Source of the DNA: Cyanocohniella sp. LLY
GTDB lineage: Bacteria > Cyanobacteriota > Cyanobacteriia > Cyanobacteriales > Nostocaceae
Length of the DNA stretch: 52,660 nt
Reading direction: 5' to 3'
NCBI GenBank assembly: GCA_022241785.1
Contig: JAKOMP010000036.1
Span: 1-52,660, forward strand
How positions within the stretch are numbered: position 1 is the first letter of the stretch; each line of letters starts with the position of its first letter. The notes beneath the pieces were generated by a model, which was given only the letters and a program-made list of their open reading frames with translations, ran no database searches and was not told the origin of the DNA. Below, piece by piece: positions 8,674-18,379 of this stretch. The translations under genes were made by a program, and so were the position numbers.

Positions 8674-10338
8674 ATGTTGAAATTTACATTTAATGAAGCA
8701 TCAAAGAAAGTTAATCAACTTTGCCAAGAGACAATAGATATTCTTGCAAATCGCACAGAGGATGAGATTAAAACATTAGTTGATGATTTTGAAAGCTTTT
8801 GGCAAGGTGAATATAAGCAAAAAACTAAACTATCTATTGCTTTTATTGGACAATACAATGCTGGTAAATCAACTCTAATTAAAGCTTTAACTGGAGATGC
8901 AAAAGTTAAAATTAGTGCCGAAATATGTACTGATACAGTTACAGAATATGCTTGGCAAAATGTTTTAGTGCTAGACACACCCGGAATTTATGCTGGTAAT
9001 ATAGAACATGATGCAATCACACTAGAAAAAATCTCAAAATGTGATTTACTTGTATTTGTAGTTCCCAATGAGTTATTTAATCCCCAAGGCGCAGAATTTT
9101 TTCAAACAGTAGCCAACAAAATGCAAAGAGTTGGTCAGATGGTATTAGTTGTAAATAAAATGAGTCGTGAATCAGGTAGTGCTGAAGACTTGCTACCAAC
9201 AATCATGCAAGTTATAGAACCGTATCAACCCACTGATTTTTATACCTGTTTTATTGACGCTGATTCCTATCTCAAAGCTCAAGACCCTAAATATATAAAA
9301 TACCAAACATCTTTACTTGCTAAATCAAATTTTGATAAGTTGCGTGATTCCCTGCAAAAGCTAATTGAAATAAATGAACTTTCAGCAAGGTTAGTTACTC
9401 CTCTACATCGCGCGGTTGATATGCTTGATAAAGCATTGCTTTTTTTCAGTATAGATGAGCGAATAACTCATAATTTATTAGAACTATTACGACGCAAGAA
9501 AGTTTTAATACAAGCATCTCAAACCAGAACTAGAAACGCTTATCGTTCTGAATTAAATAAACTTCAGCATGAAATTATTATGCTTGGTGAAAGGATAGCT
9601 AATAAAATTGATGGACACCATAACGAGGAAGAAATAGAAAAAGAGCTAGAGCAAGTCACACAAGAAATCACCGTTTTATCAGAAAATACGTGCAAAAGCA
9701 TTCAATCTAGTTTAAAAAGTGAATTAGAAAATCTGACATCTAAACTGCAAGAACTAGAAAAATCTGTACTAGGTCGAACTTTAGCAGAAGAGTTAGAGAT
9801 AGATTTAGTAGATGCTAAAAGAGTTAATCACCCGAATATAAGTCATAAAATAGGCAAGTCTATACTAGAACAACAAGGTGGTAAATTTTTGCAGGGAATT
9901 GGTAAGTTATCATCCAAAGTATCGAGAAACATAGTTTATGATGTAGGTAAATTTATAGGTATTAAATTTAAACCTTGGGGGGCTTTTAAAGCAGCTAAGT
10001 TTATTAGGGGTTTAGGTCCAGTATTTGCTGTGGGTGGGGTAATATTAGATGTAGCTATGACAGCTAAAGAAGAACAAGAACAGCACGAAAATCAGCGTAA
10101 GTTACTTGAAGCTAGAGCGCAAGTAAGAGAAGATTTCAGAAACTTAGCTGAGGAAATGCGAAAAGAGTATGAGTTAAATATTGAAGCAACATTAATTTTG
10201 TATAATGAAGAATTAAATGATATTGAAGCTAAACAAAAAGACTTGAGCAATTTTGAGCGGTCGAAAGTTGAGATATTAACTCAAATTGAGAATAAACGTC
10301 AGGAAATAAAGCAAGAGATCAGACGATTGATCAAGTAG
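8674..10338 (+). CDS. Second dynamin-like GTPase (LeoA-like candidate)
   Basis: A 554-aa dynamin-like protein translated from a good GGAG SD only 21 bp after its partner, so surely co-transcribed. The P-loop is G59-QYNAGKST-67, and CTDTVTEY near residue 92 supplies the switch I Thr. DTPG lies at 101-104. The G4 motif is N161-K-M-S164, with Ser in place of the usual Asp. The second half is mostly helical, with coiled coils, a glycine-rich hydrophobic stretch at about 435-465 (LGPVFAVGGVILDVAM) and a charged C-terminal coiled coil. Paired bacterial dynamins often form hetero-oligomers that tether or remodel membranes. The 717 + 554 aa pairing is close in size to LeoBC/LeoA, but sequence homology to them was not tested. 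Confidence 0.85.
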   Translation: MLKFTFNEASKKVNQLCQETIDILANRTEDEIKTLVDDFESFWQGEYKQKTKLSIAFIGQYNAGKSTLIKALTGDAKVKISAEICTDTVTEYAWQNVLVLDTPGIYAGNIEHDAITLEKISKCDLLVFVVPNELFNPQGAEFFQTVANKMQRVGQMVLVVNKMSRESGSAEDLLPTIMQVIEPYQPTDFYTCFIDADSYLKAQDPKYIKYQTSLLAKSNFDKLRDSLQKLIEINELSARLVTPLHRAVDMLDKALLFFSIDERITHNLLELLRRKKVLIQASQTRTRNAYRSELNKLQHEIIMLGERIANKIDGHHNEEEIEKELEQVTQEITVLSENTCKSIQSSLKSELENLTSKLQELEKSVLGRTLAEELEIDLVDAKRVNHPNISHKIGKSILEQQGGKFLQGIGKLSSKVSRNIVYDVGKFIGIKFKPWGAFKAAKFIRGLGPVFAVGGVILDVAMTAKEEQEQHENQRKLLEARAQVREDFRNLAEEMRKEYELNIEATLILYNEELNDIEAKQKDLSNFERSKVEILTQIENKRQEIKQEIRRLIK

Positions 10339-10373
10339 TAAAATACCTGCGGTGGTCTGCGTCTACGCCCAGT

Positions 10374-10487
10374 CTAATCATGAGGCTGTATAATAAATTG
10401 CAGGTCGATTAAAGCAACCAGTTCCTCAAAATGAATATTTTTAGAATCAGGAAGAACTTTTTCTAGTAATTTACGCTTTTTTGACAT
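10374..10487 (-). pseudogene. Truncated hicA-like toxin remnant
   Basis: Reading the minus strand from the ATG at 10487 gives a 37-aa peptide beginning MSKKRKLLEKVL and continuing KNIHFEELVALI. This resembles the N-terminus of HicA mRNA-interferase toxins from cyanobacteria (KxLLEKxL..NIRFDEFVxLV). Full HicA is about 60-90 aa and carries a catalytic His in a G-S-H-H/Y-like motif. Here the reading frame stops after LIDLQFIIQPHD and the catalytic part and a HicB partner are absent. It is probably a decayed toxin-antitoxin remnant between the dynamin pair and recG. The call rests on a short match from memory. Confidence 0.5.
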
Positions 10488-10508
10488 TTTTATGTTTCTG
10501 GGTATTTA

Positions 10509-12995
10509 TTAAGTCAAAATTGCTCCACCCATTAATCGTTCATAACGATACTTCAACTCAGCTTTCATTAATGGCCAACGTTCCAAAGTGGCATCCATTT
10601 CTATCACTTTTTCTGCTGCTTGTCTGGCTAAAAGTAACACTTCCTCATCTTCTACTAAACTTGCTAAAGTAAAATCAGCTACACCCGATTGACGAGTTCC
10701 CAGCACTTCTCCAGGGCCCCGAAAGCGCATATCCATTTCCGCGATAAAAAAGCCATCCTGTGATTGTTCCAATACTTTCAGCCTTTCCTGAGCATCAGGA
10801 CTCTTAGAACTACTTATCAATAAACAGTAAGATTGAGCCGCCCCACGACCAACACGTCCTCGCAATTGGTGTAGTTGGGATAAGCCAAATCTTTCAGCGT
10901 TTTCAATGAGCATTACTGTGGCATTGGGTACGTCTACACCAACTTCGACAACTGTGGTAGAAACTAATATTTGCGTTTGATTATCGCGGAATTTGGTAAT
11001 GGCTTCGTCTTTATCTGCGGAACTCATACGACCGTGCAGCAACCCTACTTGAAAGTCTGGAAAAATACTTTCTTGTAACTTCTGATGCTCCTCTACAGCC
11101 GATCGCAAGTCTAATTTTTCTGATTCTTCTACCAGTGGTAATACCACATAAACTTGTCTTCCTTGAGCAATTTCCCGGCGGATCAAGTCATAAGCTTGGC
11201 TACGTTGCTGACCTGATAACATAGTGGTTTGAATTTTTTGCCGTCCTGGTGGTAACTCATCAATTTGGCTGACATTCATATCGCCATGTATTGTTAATGC
11301 CAATGTCCGGGGAATGGGTGTGGCTGTCATCGTTAATACATGGGGTTGTTCGCCTTTTTGCTGTAACAGCGCCCGTTGTTTCACACCAAAGCGATGCTGT
11401 TCATCAATTACCACCAAACCCAATTGCTGGAAGTTTACAGGGTCTTGAATTAAAGCATGAGTTCCTACCAATAAAGGTAATTCACCAGTACTTAGTTGAG
11501 AATGTATTTCTCGCCGTTTAGCTGTTTTGGTGGAACCTGTCAGTAATTCCACGGGTAAATGCAACAAGTTAAACCAGCTAACTAACTTACGGTAATGCTG
11601 TTCTGCCAAAACTTCCGTAGGTGCCATCAGTGCAGCTTGGTAGCCTGATTGAATGGCAGCTAGGATAGCAATTATCGCCACTACAGTTTTACCCGAACCC
11701 ACATCGCCCTGCACCAAACGATTCATGGGCGTGGATTTTTGTAAGTCATTGAGGATATCGTTGAGGACTCGTTGCTGTGCGCCGGTGAGTTGAAACGGCA
11801 AAATTTCGTTGGAGAATTTTTCGATTAGTTGACCTTTTGGGGCCAAAATTGCACTGGTTTGAATTTGTCTGGCTTGCTGTTGACGTTGCAATAAACCAAG
11901 TTGCAAGTAAAAAAATTCATCAAAGACTAGGCGACGACGGGCAACTTGTAAGGTAGCGCTATCATCAGGAAAGTGAATGTTAGCGATCGCATCCTTTAAT
12001 TCCAGCAAATTATACTTTTCCCGCAGACCTTTGGGCAAGGGATCTTTGAGGTGAATTGCAGCTGGTAAAACCGCAGTAACTGCTTGTCTCACCATATTAG
12101 CCATCACACCCTCTGTTAAAGTATAAATTGGCACGACACGACCAATAGTCAGCGAATCAATAGTATCGCCTGGATGTGCTAAAACTTCTATTTCTGGATT
12201 ATCCAACGTCAAGCCGTATTTACTGGCTTTAACCAATCCACAAGCTGCCAAAACACTACCCACGGGATAGCGGCGTTTAAAACTTTCTTGCCAAGCGCGA
12301 CTCGTAAAACGCGCCCCAGCAGAAAAGCGACTAATTTTAATTTGACCTGTATTATCTTTAAGGATTAATTCTAAGATCGATAATTTCTGATTCTTGGGGC
12401 TAGTAAAACAGTTACAACGCTTCACACTAGCTACTATGGTCACTGTTTCACCTGCCTGCAACTCCCGGATATTCACTTGACGCGCATAATCAATATGGTC
12501 GCGGGGATAGTAGAACAACAAGTCACGGACAGTATACAAGTTTAAAGCTGCTAATTTGTCAGCCTTACGGATGCCTATTTCTGGTAAATCGCTGAGTTTT
12601 TGATCAATATTGGGAGCCAATCTCCGGCTCACTTCTGGGATAATTTTAGACGTGGGATTTTGAACTTTGGATTGATAAATTCTTCCCTGTTCCCCGACTC
12701 CTCGGCTTTCTTGCTCTTGCGGTTCTTGCTGTAGTTGATAGAGATACCTGCGCGTCGCCGCGACTAAATGCTGTCTTTCTTCCAGTTCCAGATGGGGATA
12801 GTTAGCAAATTGCACCGCTAGTTCTTGCCAACGGCGACGCTCAACTGAGGGCAAAGCTGTAGGAAATTTTCCGAAAGTCAAAGTGAAAAATTCACTGAAG
12901 CGGTATTGTCTGCCCATCAAGTCTGTAAAACCTTTTTGGGCTTCTATTGCCAAGGCTTTGTGCAATCGTGTCCAATCTGGTTGGTCATTAGTCAT
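10509..12995 (-). CDS. recG: ATP-dependent DNA helicase RecG
   Basis: An 828-aa branch-migrating helicase that remodels stalled replication forks and Holliday junctions. It has the wedge/OB domain (residues ~170-330) followed by SF2 helicase motifs: Walker A GDVGSGKT, DEQHRFG (motif II), TATPIPRTL (motif III) and QLRGRVGRG (motif VI). It is longer than E. coli RecG (693 aa) because of an N-terminal cyanobacterial extension of about 130 residues. Within this extension, residues ~97-118 (SRGVGEQGRIYQSKVQNPTS) are translated from low-complexity DNA of the type found between genes here. The gene lies ~100 bp downstream of the acidic hypothetical gene on the same strand. Confidence 0.96.
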   Translation of the reverse strand: MTNDQPDWTRLHKALAIEAQKGFTDLMGRQYRFSEFFTLTFGKFPTALPSVERRRWQELAVQFANYPHLELEERQHLVAATRRYLYQLQQEPQEQESRGVGEQGRIYQSKVQNPTSKIIPEVSRRLAPNIDQKLSDLPEIGIRKADKLAALNLYTVRDLLFYYPRDHIDYARQVNIRELQAGETVTIVASVKRCNCFTSPKNQKLSILELILKDNTGQIKISRFSAGARFTSRAWQESFKRRYPVGSVLAACGLVKASKYGLTLDNPEIEVLAHPGDTIDSLTIGRVVPIYTLTEGVMANMVRQAVTAVLPAAIHLKDPLPKGLREKYNLLELKDAIANIHFPDDSATLQVARRRLVFDEFFYLQLGLLQRQQQARQIQTSAILAPKGQLIEKFSNEILPFQLTGAQQRVLNDILNDLQKSTPMNRLVQGDVGSGKTVVAIIAILAAIQSGYQAALMAPTEVLAEQHYRKLVSWFNLLHLPVELLTGSTKTAKRREIHSQLSTGELPLLVGTHALIQDPVNFQQLGLVVIDEQHRFGVKQRALLQQKGEQPHVLTMTATPIPRTLALTIHGDMNVSQIDELPPGRQKIQTTMLSGQQRSQAYDLIRREIAQGRQVYVVLPLVEESEKLDLRSAVEEHQKLQESIFPDFQVGLLHGRMSSADKDEAITKFRDNQTQILVSTTVVEVGVDVPNATVMLIENAERFGLSQLHQLRGRVGRGAAQSYCLLISSSKSPDAQERLKVLEQSQDGFFIAEMDMRFRGPGEVLGTRQSGVADFTLASLVEDEEVLLLARQAAEKVIEMDATLERWPLMKAELKYRYERLMGGAILT

Positions 12996-13096
12996 TGGTC
13001 ATGCAATTTTAGATTTTAGATTTTAGATTTTGGATTAAATTGCCCTTTAAAATAGCAAATCCAAAATCCAAAATACCCTACTCCCCATTTTTTAAT
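12996..13096. repeat. AATCCAAAAT-type low-complexity spacer
   Basis: Tandem ATTTTAG units run from about 13009. They are followed by GATTTTGGATT and, about 25 nt later, the complementary AATCCAAAATCC. Together they can fold into a weak hairpin. This is the intergenic repeat style that also appears inside the recG coding region. Confidence 0.55.
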
Positions 13097-14056
13097 TTAT
13101 TCAAACCAACTGGCACGCCATGCAGATTCAGCTTCAGCAACTGAGCGTTCACGTTGCTTTTTGCGATACTCTCGCCCCAGTTTATTTAGTTGAACTAAGA
13201 TGTTGCGAATTTGCCTGCGGCTAGACGCGAGTTTGGTATCAGCAAATTCGATTTCCCCTAATCGCAGGTTAATAGCCATAATCCGTGTCAGTCCAGATTC
13301 TTCGGCATTTTGTTCATTTTCAATTTCCACTACCAAGTTTAAGAGATTGGGTGGACCTGGCATCACCTCGGCAGATGCTTCTGAGACAGCCGCCGCTGCC
13401 TCTAAAATGGGTTTTGGTAATTTTTTAGGTAAAACATGAGCTTTTTGTAACAAAAGATTAGCATCGTGGGAGACATTTTTTAGCGCCTGTTGCACTAAAT
13501 TTTCTAGGTTCTGTTGCCATTTTGCTAGTTCCATCGGGTTAGAGGAATCAGGAGTGAAATTCTTCAGAGGTACATTTATTAAAGGTAAAGCAGATGATTC
13601 AGCTAAAAAATATGCGACTATCTTATCCGCTTCACCTAGCTCATCTACCTCTTCTTCTACCCTGGAAGAAGCCCCTATCTCGTCTACATCAGCCTCATCT
13701 ATTTCGTCTACTTCTTCCGTCTCATCTTCCTCATCTCCTTCATCCTCTCCATCTTCCTCATCTTCCTCATCCGACTCACCCTGAATAAAAGTAAGTAATA
13801 ATTCAGATGTTTGTTCGCCCAAATTACGAATAGCCTGTTGCAATTGCTGCCGCTGATTCAACGACAAGCTCAAAAACTTTTCCGGATACCCTTGAGTACA
13901 AAGATGGTAACTGGCTAGAATCAACTGTTTCCGCAACGCTTGCCCCAAGATAGTTAAATAACTAGTATAAGCATTGTGGAGTTCTGAGGCGATCGCCTGG
14001 ATCGCTTCTTGCAAAACTGCAATATCCCGCTCAATTAGCTCAATTGCTCTGGCCAT
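13097..14056 (-). CDS. Conserved cyanobacterial hypothetical protein with an acidic tract
   Basis: A 319-aa protein that I do not recognise functionally. Residues ~1-90 are helical (ARAIELIERDIAVLQEAI onward). Residues ~95-145 form a nearly continuous Asp/Glu tract (GESDEEDEEDGEDEGDEEDE and beyond). The C-terminal ~120 residues are helical and basic toward the end (LGREYRKKQRERS). There is no signal peptide or membrane span, so it is probably cytosolic. I chose the ATG at 14056, which has AGAGAAG just upstream. The longer frame starting at 14110 needs a TTG. The gene lies between tsf and recG on the same strand. The acidic tract might bind basic proteins or nucleic-acid partners, but that is a guess. 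Confidence 0.7.
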   Translation of the reverse strand: MARAIELIERDIAVLQEAIQAIASELHNAYTSYLTILGQALRKQLILASYHLCTQGYPEKFLSLSLNQRQQLQQAIRNLGEQTSELLLTFIQGESDEEDEEDGEDEGDEEDETEEVDEIDEADVDEIGASSRVEEEVDELGEADKIVAYFLAESSALPLINVPLKNFTPDSSNPMELAKWQQNLENLVQQALKNVSHDANLLLQKAHVLPKKLPKPILEAAAAVSEASAEVMPGPPNLLNLVVEIENEQNAEESGLTRIMAINLRLGEIEFADTKLASSRRQIRNILVQLNKLGREYRKKQRERSVAEAESAWRASWFE

Positions 14057-14305
14057 ATCTTCTCTTTTTAACTGTCCATCTGAAGCTGATTGTGGTACAA
14101 ATGTACGCAATTATTTTAGAACAATTCTCTAGAACTTTTCAGCTATAACGCTGCTTATTTATAGTTGCTAATTTCTGCCAATCGCACTAATAGCAAAAGG
14201 CCATAACTAATAAAACACAGGCCAGCTAATTTTGACTGACCTGTGATGGTAGAAGTGATGAGTTACCAAGCCAACTGTGCTATAACTCTTAACTTCTCAA
14301 TGAAG
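14057..14305. other. Spacer between tsf and the acidic-tract gene
   Basis: About 250 bp holding the tsf terminator (14216-14245), and otherwise AT-rich sequence that probably carries the promoter of the downstream acidic-tract gene. No RNA gene is seen. Confidence 0.5.
14216..14245 (-). terminator. Terminator of the rpsB-tsf operon
   Basis: On the minus strand CACAGGTCAG and CTGGCCTGTG pair (one mismatch) around a 10-nt loop and are followed by TTTTATT. It lies about 60 nt after the tsf stop. Confidence 0.85.
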
Positions 14306-15250
14306 TTACTTGCTGCCCATTTGTGCTGCAACTTCTTCAGCAAAATTACTTTCTTGCTTCTCAATGCCTTCACCCAAGATATAGCGAACAAAGCGAATTA
14401 CTTGGATTTCTTCGCCTACTTGTCCCTTAACTTGTTTTACCAAGTCTTCCACAGAAATACTTTGATCACGAATGAAAGGCTGATCCAGCAAAGTTAGTTC
14501 TTTCAGGCGTTTTTCAATTCGTCCCTGAACAATCTTTTCTTTGATGTTATCTGGTTTGTTAGCCAAATCATCCCGACCCATTTCAATGTCTTTTTCTTTT
14601 TGGGCAATTTCGGCAGGGATTTCGTCTACGCTGACATACTCGACATTGGGACAAGCCGCAACTTGCATTGCAGCGTTCCGAGCCAATGATTGGAACTCTT
14701 CTTTACCAGCAGCAGATTCAGTTTTGGAGTTGAGTTCTACCAAAACACCAACTCGACCACCAGTATGGATGTAGCTGTCTACTATCCCTTGTGTACCTTC
14801 TGCCAGTGCAAAATTGATAAAGCGACGTACCTGGATATTTTCACCTAGCTGGGCAATGGTTTGCTTGATGAACTGATCTACGGTTATGCTTTGATCTTCA
14901 ATATAGGGTTGAGCCAATAAAGATTCAACACTATCAGCCGTAGCTGCTTGCTGGGCCAGGTTTTTAACTAGAGCTTTAAAAGCCTCGTTACGGGCTACAA
15001 AATCAGTTTGACAGTTGACCTCTAGCAGCACACCTACCCGACCACCAGGTTGAATGTAGGTATCTACTAGACCCTCTGCCGCAATGCGATCGCTTTTTTT
15101 ACCCGCTGAAGCGATGCCTTTTTGTCGCAGCCATTCTATAGCTGTTTCTATGTTGCCATCAGTTTCTTTCAGCGCTTTTTTGCAGTCCATCATGCCTGCA
15201 CCAGTTTTTTGGCGTAGCTCTTGGACGAGTTTTGCAGATATTTCCGCCAT
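14306..15250 (-). CDS. tsf: Elongation factor Ts
   Basis: A 314-aa guanine-nucleotide exchange factor for EF-Tu. The N-terminal UBA-like module ([20 protein letters not shown]) is followed by the conserved [12 protein letters not shown] exchange motif. Two subdomains contain parallel GGRVGVL(L/V)E motifs near residues 70 and 165. The length is slightly above the E. coli protein (283 aa), as is usual in cyanobacteria. GAGG lies just before the ATG. It follows rpsB by 171 bp on the same strand, the classic bacterial rpsB-tsf order, and ends at a clear terminator. Confidence 0.97.
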   Translation of the reverse strand: MAEISAKLVQELRQKTGAGMMDCKKALKETDGNIETAIEWLRQKGIASAGKKSDRIAAEGLVDTYIQPGGRVGVLLEVNCQTDFVARNEAFKALVKNLAQQAATADSVESLLAQPYIEDQSITVDQFIKQTIAQLGENIQVRRFINFALAEGTQGIVDSYIHTGGRVGVLVELNSKTESAAGKEEFQSLARNAAMQVAACPNVEYVSVDEIPAEIAQKEKDIEMGRDDLANKPDNIKEKIVQGRIEKRLKELTLLDQPFIRDQSISVEDLVKQVKGQVGEEIQVIRFVRYILGEGIEKQESNFAEEVAAQMGSK

Positions 15251-15421
15251 GTTGCCTCAATTCCTAACTTGACCTTGAGTTGTTATCGCTCACGGGTGTT
15301 GAGTATTTCTATCTTACTCAGGGCTGGTGAAGAAAAAGCGATGAATTCTAAACTATGAACAATTGAGTATGAAGTGTGAGCTTTTCAGTCTCCATACTCA
15401 ATTATTTAGTTACTTGATTGA

Positions 15422-16213
15422 TTATTCTTTTTCTTCACTATCAGACGACGGTTCAGCATATTCGCTTTCATCGTAGTCTTCGTCATACTCAGCGCCGTCG
15501 TAATCTTCGTAATCTTCTTCCGCTTCTAGCTGGCCGTGACGACCTTCGTAAATAGCATCTGCCAATTTACCAACTATCAATTTAATTGATCTGATAGCGT
15601 CATCGTTGGCGGGGATGGGAATATCTACTACATCCGGGTCACAGTTTGTATCTAGCATAGACACAATTGGCAGCCCTAGTTTTTGGCATTCTTGAACAGC
15701 GTTATATTCCCGGCGTTGGTCTACAATAATGACCACATCAGGGACTTTCCGCATATTCTTAATACCACCCAGGTATTTTTGCAGCTTCGTCATTTCACGA
15801 CGCAACATGGAAGCTTCTTTTTTCGGCAATAAATCTAGCGCGCCGTTTTCTTCCCGGCGTTCTAAATCTTTAAGGCGGTCTGCTCTGGTTTTGATGGTTG
15901 CCCAGTTGGTGAGCATTCCACCCAACCAACGCTGGTTAATGTAATGAGAACCACAACGAGCAGCTTCTTGAGCAACAATTCCCGCTGCTTGGCGTTTTGT
16001 ACCCACAAACAAGAATTTTTTACCTTGCTCAGACTGCGATCGCATATAGCTATAAGCATCTTCCATCAACTGGGCAGTCTGCACCAAGTCAATGATATGT
16101 ACGCCATTACGGGCAGTATAGATGTAAGGAGACATCTTCGGGTTCCAACGTCGGGTTTGATGCCCAAAGTGAACACCTGACTCCATCATTTGAGCCAATG
16201 AAACGACTGGCAT
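15422..16213 (-). CDS. rpsB: 30S ribosomal protein S2
   Basis: A 263-aa S2 protein. It starts [20 protein letters not shown] and contains the conserved [15 protein letters not shown] and DTNCDPD blocks. The C-terminal ~35 residues are a Glu/Asp/Tyr-rich acidic tail ([19 protein letters not shown]), longer than in enterobacterial S2 and typical of cyanobacteria. GGAG lies upstream of the ATG and a foldable leader precedes it. First gene of the rpsB-tsf unit. Confidence 0.97.
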   Translation of the reverse strand: MPVVSLAQMMESGVHFGHQTRRWNPKMSPYIYTARNGVHIIDLVQTAQLMEDAYSYMRSQSEQGKKFLFVGTKRQAAGIVAQEAARCGSHYINQRWLGGMLTNWATIKTRADRLKDLERREENGALDLLPKKEASMLRREMTKLQKYLGGIKNMRKVPDVVIIVDQRREYNAVQECQKLGLPIVSMLDTNCDPDVVDIPIPANDDAIRSIKLIVGKLADAIYEGRHGQLEAEEDYEDYDGAEYDEDYDESEYAEPSSDSEEKE

Positions 16214-16219
16214 ATATTT

Positions 16220-16283
16220 TTTTTAACTCCTATTCGGGTTAAACCTCCACCCAGTTGTATTTCCCTCACAGGAAACACCCGAA
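16220..16283 (-). promoter_or_regulatory. Structured 5' leader of rpsB, with SD
   Basis: In the mRNA sense, TTCGGGT (16283-16277) pairs perfectly with ACCCGAA (16239-16233). Inside this closing stem, TTTCC and GGAAA make a second hairpin. The GGAG Shine-Dalgarno follows the closing stem by a few nucleotides. The layout resembles ribosomal-protein leader elements that let the product repress its own translation. Homology to a named leader family is not claimed. Confidence 0.45.
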
Positions 16284-16398
16284 TGACTGGATGTGCGAGA
16301 TTAGACAACCCTTCTAGTCTACCACAGGAACTTGAAAATTTTGCCCCTATGATGAAGAATTTACGGAGATAGAGAGATGGGAAGTATTTTCGTGATTG

Positions 16399-17525
<1,127 letters not shown>

Positions 17526-17597
17526 TGAACACTGTTCCTGATCCGAGTTTGGTTATAGACATAGCAGGAAAAGTAATCTAGAGGGTTTCATTTTTTC

Positions 17598-17689
17598 AGG
17601 ACTTACGTAACCAACCACGTATTTCCGTCATTGCGACCGTAGGGAAGCAATCTCAAAGCCTTGATTTTCGTGGCGAGTGCGTAAGTCCT
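17598..17689 (+). repeat. 92-bp TIR repeat family, copy 2
   Basis: Bounded by AGGACTTACG and CGTAAGTCCT, and nearly identical in sequence and orientation to the copy at 32240-32331. It is non-coding and MITE-like. Confidence 0.85.
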
Positions 17690-18168
17690 ATTTTTGTGAT
17701 GTACTACGCTCACTTGCAAACTGATTTTTGTATTACTGTATTACTCAATTGTATATGAGATAACAAAATAGCCTGAAAAGCATTGAACATAGTTTGAACA
17801 ATTCTAGAGATAAAATACAAAAAATTTTACTATCAATAAATTAAAATTAAGCAGTACGTAATACTATCAGCTTTTGAATTACTTGTAAATAAAAAATGAA
17901 TTTTAGGATGATGCCGAATAGCTATAGCTAACCTCTCTAAATATTTACGGATTATGCAAATTTATTATTTAATAAATGAAATTTATTTTCAATAAGCTGA
18001 GTTATTTGTATTGGAAATAGAAAAGCATAAAGCTTGTCATTGCTGCATTATAGCAATTTTATCATCTCTTTAATAATGAATATATATTCATGATATAATC
18101 TCAGATTTTTTCATTTAAGTCATGGTTTTCTTATAAAAAACTGCTCGATAAATTCAAATTAAACAATA

Positions 18169-18198
18169 CATAACCTGATGTTAATGATGGTTACTTAA
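18169..18198 (+). promoter_or_regulatory. Possible Pho box
   Basis: CATAACCT, GTTAATGA and TTACTTAA are spaced at 11-bp intervals about 200 bp before a phosphatase gene. The cyanobacterial PhoB box is three 11-bp-spaced YTTAAYYW units. Only the first two units fit reasonably (7 and 6 of 8), so the call is weak. Confidence 0.25.
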
Positions 18199-18379
18199 AT
18201 TGAAACAGACTAAATAGTGTTTGTCTCTAGTGAGCAGTATCAGCCAATTTCAACTGTGTAGAAAACTCAAAAAAGTCTACATAAATCAATGCAGATTTGT
18301 AGGGTTTTCTCACTGCTCCTGACATGAAGAAATTAACTGAATAGTAACTTTGTAAACCTGCAAGTAGGAATATCTAATA

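Larger units (their letters stand above)
17526..18379. other. Long AT-rich intergenic region upstream of the PhoX gene
   Basis: About 850 bp without coding signal. It contains copy 2 of the 92-bp TIR repeat (17598-17689) and then strongly AT-rich sequence. A weak Pho-box-like stretch lies at 18169-18198. No tRNA or known RNA motif was recognised. Confidence 0.6.
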
